Shown: piece by piece, positions 62,475-64,000 of the stretch
Layout: the number at the start of each line of letters is the position of its first letter
Numbering within the stretch: the stretch's first letter is position 1
Source of the DNA: Sipunculus nudus
Taxonomy: Eukaryota > Annelida > Sipuncula > Golfingiida > Sipunculidae
Length of the DNA stretch: 64,000 bases
NCBI GenBank assembly: GCA_026874595.1
Contig: CM049309.1
Coordinates: 66,944,926 to 67,008,925 of the forward strand
Direction: 5' to 3'
Made by a program: the position numbers and the translations under genes
The notes under the pieces: model-generated
Databases searched by the model: none
What the model saw: the letters and a program-made list of their open reading frames with translations, nothing else
Told to the model about the DNA's origin: nothing

Positions 62475-64000
62475 GTAAGTATTTTTTTTTTTCTTATTTT
62501 TAATTTTGTTCATTGTCCAACACTTTACATTGCCTCCGGTCAATAAATGAATCATATAGTTTCAATTTGGCAGACATATTTGATTTAATTCTACGTTATT
62601 ATTTACGGTAATAATTTAATACCCCTGCCTTGAACCCTTCCACCAGAGGTCGTTACTTCTCAAAACAAATCTCCTCCAATAAGAGGTTATGGAGACTACC
62701 GGAACTACTCGTCTTTACAGTCAAAGTTTACAGTCAAAATTGTCACAGTTTAAGAAAAGGGCTTCTGTTTACAACTGAACATATGCACGTAATTTTTCAA
62801 GCAACTGTATTCCACCAGGTTTCTGTTGGTTGTATATAAGCGCTTCAACAGCTACCTAAGCCATTCGTGTTTTAGAAGCCCTAGGTATATTGTGGTAAAA
62901 AAATGTCTTTAGCCATAATCCCTAACCAACAATGTCTTACTTTTTTCATACTGGAGAGTTCTTATCTTCATCCATATAAAATAATGTGATTTGCAGTAGT
63001 TACATTGCAACACTGCAAATCATTTCGAGACTGAACTCCAAGTGGCCATGAGAATCAAAGACAGCATTGCCGTCAATAAACATAATATTATTTGGCGAGG
63101 TGTTGCCTGGTTGTTGATTTGATATCCATATATCGTTAACAGGCCGCTTGGTCATAAACAAAAAGGTGTCTCTAAAACGACGCAGTTCGTCCAGACATTC
63201 TTAGCCATTGTTTAAAGTACTGGGTGCTGCCACAACAAAACAAGTTGTAAAGCATATTTCAAGACAGAAAATGGTTTCTCAGGATTTTCTAGTTACGTTA
63301 CTGCGCCTCTACCCGTTTGCATTTCTTTCATTCTTACATTTATGATCCTGGAACCTGTATTCTGTAAAAAGCTATTACACGCCATCCCCTCATTGTGCAG
63401 AGCCTAGATCCATTATCAGTTCGGCTAATTCTGAAAAATTGGTTTAATCAAATGGGGCAACCCAAAGGATAACCAAATTAATTTGGTCAGAGCAAAGAAA
63501 TTACAATTTTCCGGGAAGACAAAATACGAACAGGTGTTTCATTTCGTATAATTTATTAAGTATACAAGTGAGTACTATAGTAAATGTATCAATATTAATA
63601 AAATTATATATCTATTTATACATGCATACATACACACAGAAATACATACATAGTAAGTTTATTTTAAGTGGGGAAGGTTAAAGCTCAGATGAGTACATAT
63701 ATAAGAGTTGTGAATTTTGGCAAATCATTCAGTTCTCAACAGTTACTCAGTGAATAAAGCCCTTTCGCCGCCGCCATTTAGGGCCGCCGCCATCTTGAAT
63801 TAAGATCAAGCCGAGCTTAGCCCCTTAACAAAAGAACCACGTTTGTAAAAATATTCAGGATTTGTTACTTTTATTCTTGTTGCCGGTAGAAATTGTGGGA
63901 TTGTTCGAGTATAAAAGTGTTGGTCTATGAAACCAGCATGAAAAACTATTCTCGATATTTAATCACAAACTAGGTAAATCTAAAATGGATGCAATGTGTC
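62475..64000. other. Opsin intron 3 (start), no further exon found
   Basis: Read for TM6 (FxxxWxPY), TM7 (lysine, NPxxY) and tail-like segments in all plus-strand frames; none recognised, so the gene continues outside the window. A TATATAAG / TCAGTT / AATAAA cluster lies at 63698-63758. Confidence 0.6.

Noticed and set aside
62475-64000. Next opsin exon (TM6/TM7)
   Set aside because: No plus-strand frame shows the WxPY, lysine-containing TM7 or NPxxY signatures; the 62630-62839 open frame is unrelated.

Overview
This is an AT-rich eukaryotic window from an animal genome, most likely a bivalve mollusc. That assignment is an inference from three things: a compact-exon cathepsin L gene, a non-visual/Go-type opsin, and interspersed repeats whose sequences (subterminal GCTCAGCTGAC modules with long tandem cores, AGGTCAAGGTCA-bearing arrays) I associate with bivalve genomes. 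There are no operons, CRISPR arrays or other prokaryotic systems. About 2% of the window is recognisably coding; most of the rest is transposable elements, tandem repeats and microsatellites.

Two genes can be reconstructed. On the minus strand, 40.7 kb down to 13.7 kb, is an apparently complete cathepsin L-like cysteine protease: 8 exons whose phases all join and whose splice sites are all GT-AG, giving 328 residues with signal peptide, I29 propeptide (ERWNVN and GxNxYxD motifs), catalytic Gln133/Cys139/His275/Asn295 and a stop codon. The start codon is probably alone at the end of exon 1, 10.3 kb from exon 2; an alternative ATG just before exon 2 would give 330 residues. On the plus strand, from about 51.1 kb to beyond the right edge, is the first part of an opsin (exons for TM1 to TM5, 213 residues). 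TM6 and TM7 with the retinal lysine lie outside the window. The two genes point away from each other, with about 10.3 kb between their first exons, and nothing suggests that they work together.

Layout: 0-4 kb intergenic with a TTA-flanked MITE and a 265-bp tandem array; 4.1-10.3 kb two adjacent elements with Helentron/HINE-like ends and a ~340-bp tandem core; 13.7-40.7 kb the cathepsin gene, with intron 6 holding two inverted copies of one transposon and intron 2 holding a 3.26-kb foldback element; 41-51 kb intergenic, with a second foldback element (8-bp target duplication), a minisatellite, a solo-LTR-like promoter/poly(A) unit and a tRNA-derived SINE; 51-62.5 kb the opsin gene, whose intron 1 holds a further inverted repeat, a 279-bp tandem array, a ~170-bp array split by a 401-bp insertion with perfect 14-bp flanking repeats, and a SINE, and whose intron 2 ends in a TIR element that reaches almost to exon 3. 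The most interesting material is this repeat architecture: several large inverted-repeat elements, a perfect GGTGGCGCCACC palindrome shared by two otherwise different tandem arrays, and nuclear-receptor-like half sites repeated through several arrays. All coordinates and translations were read by eye; no homology search or folding program was run.
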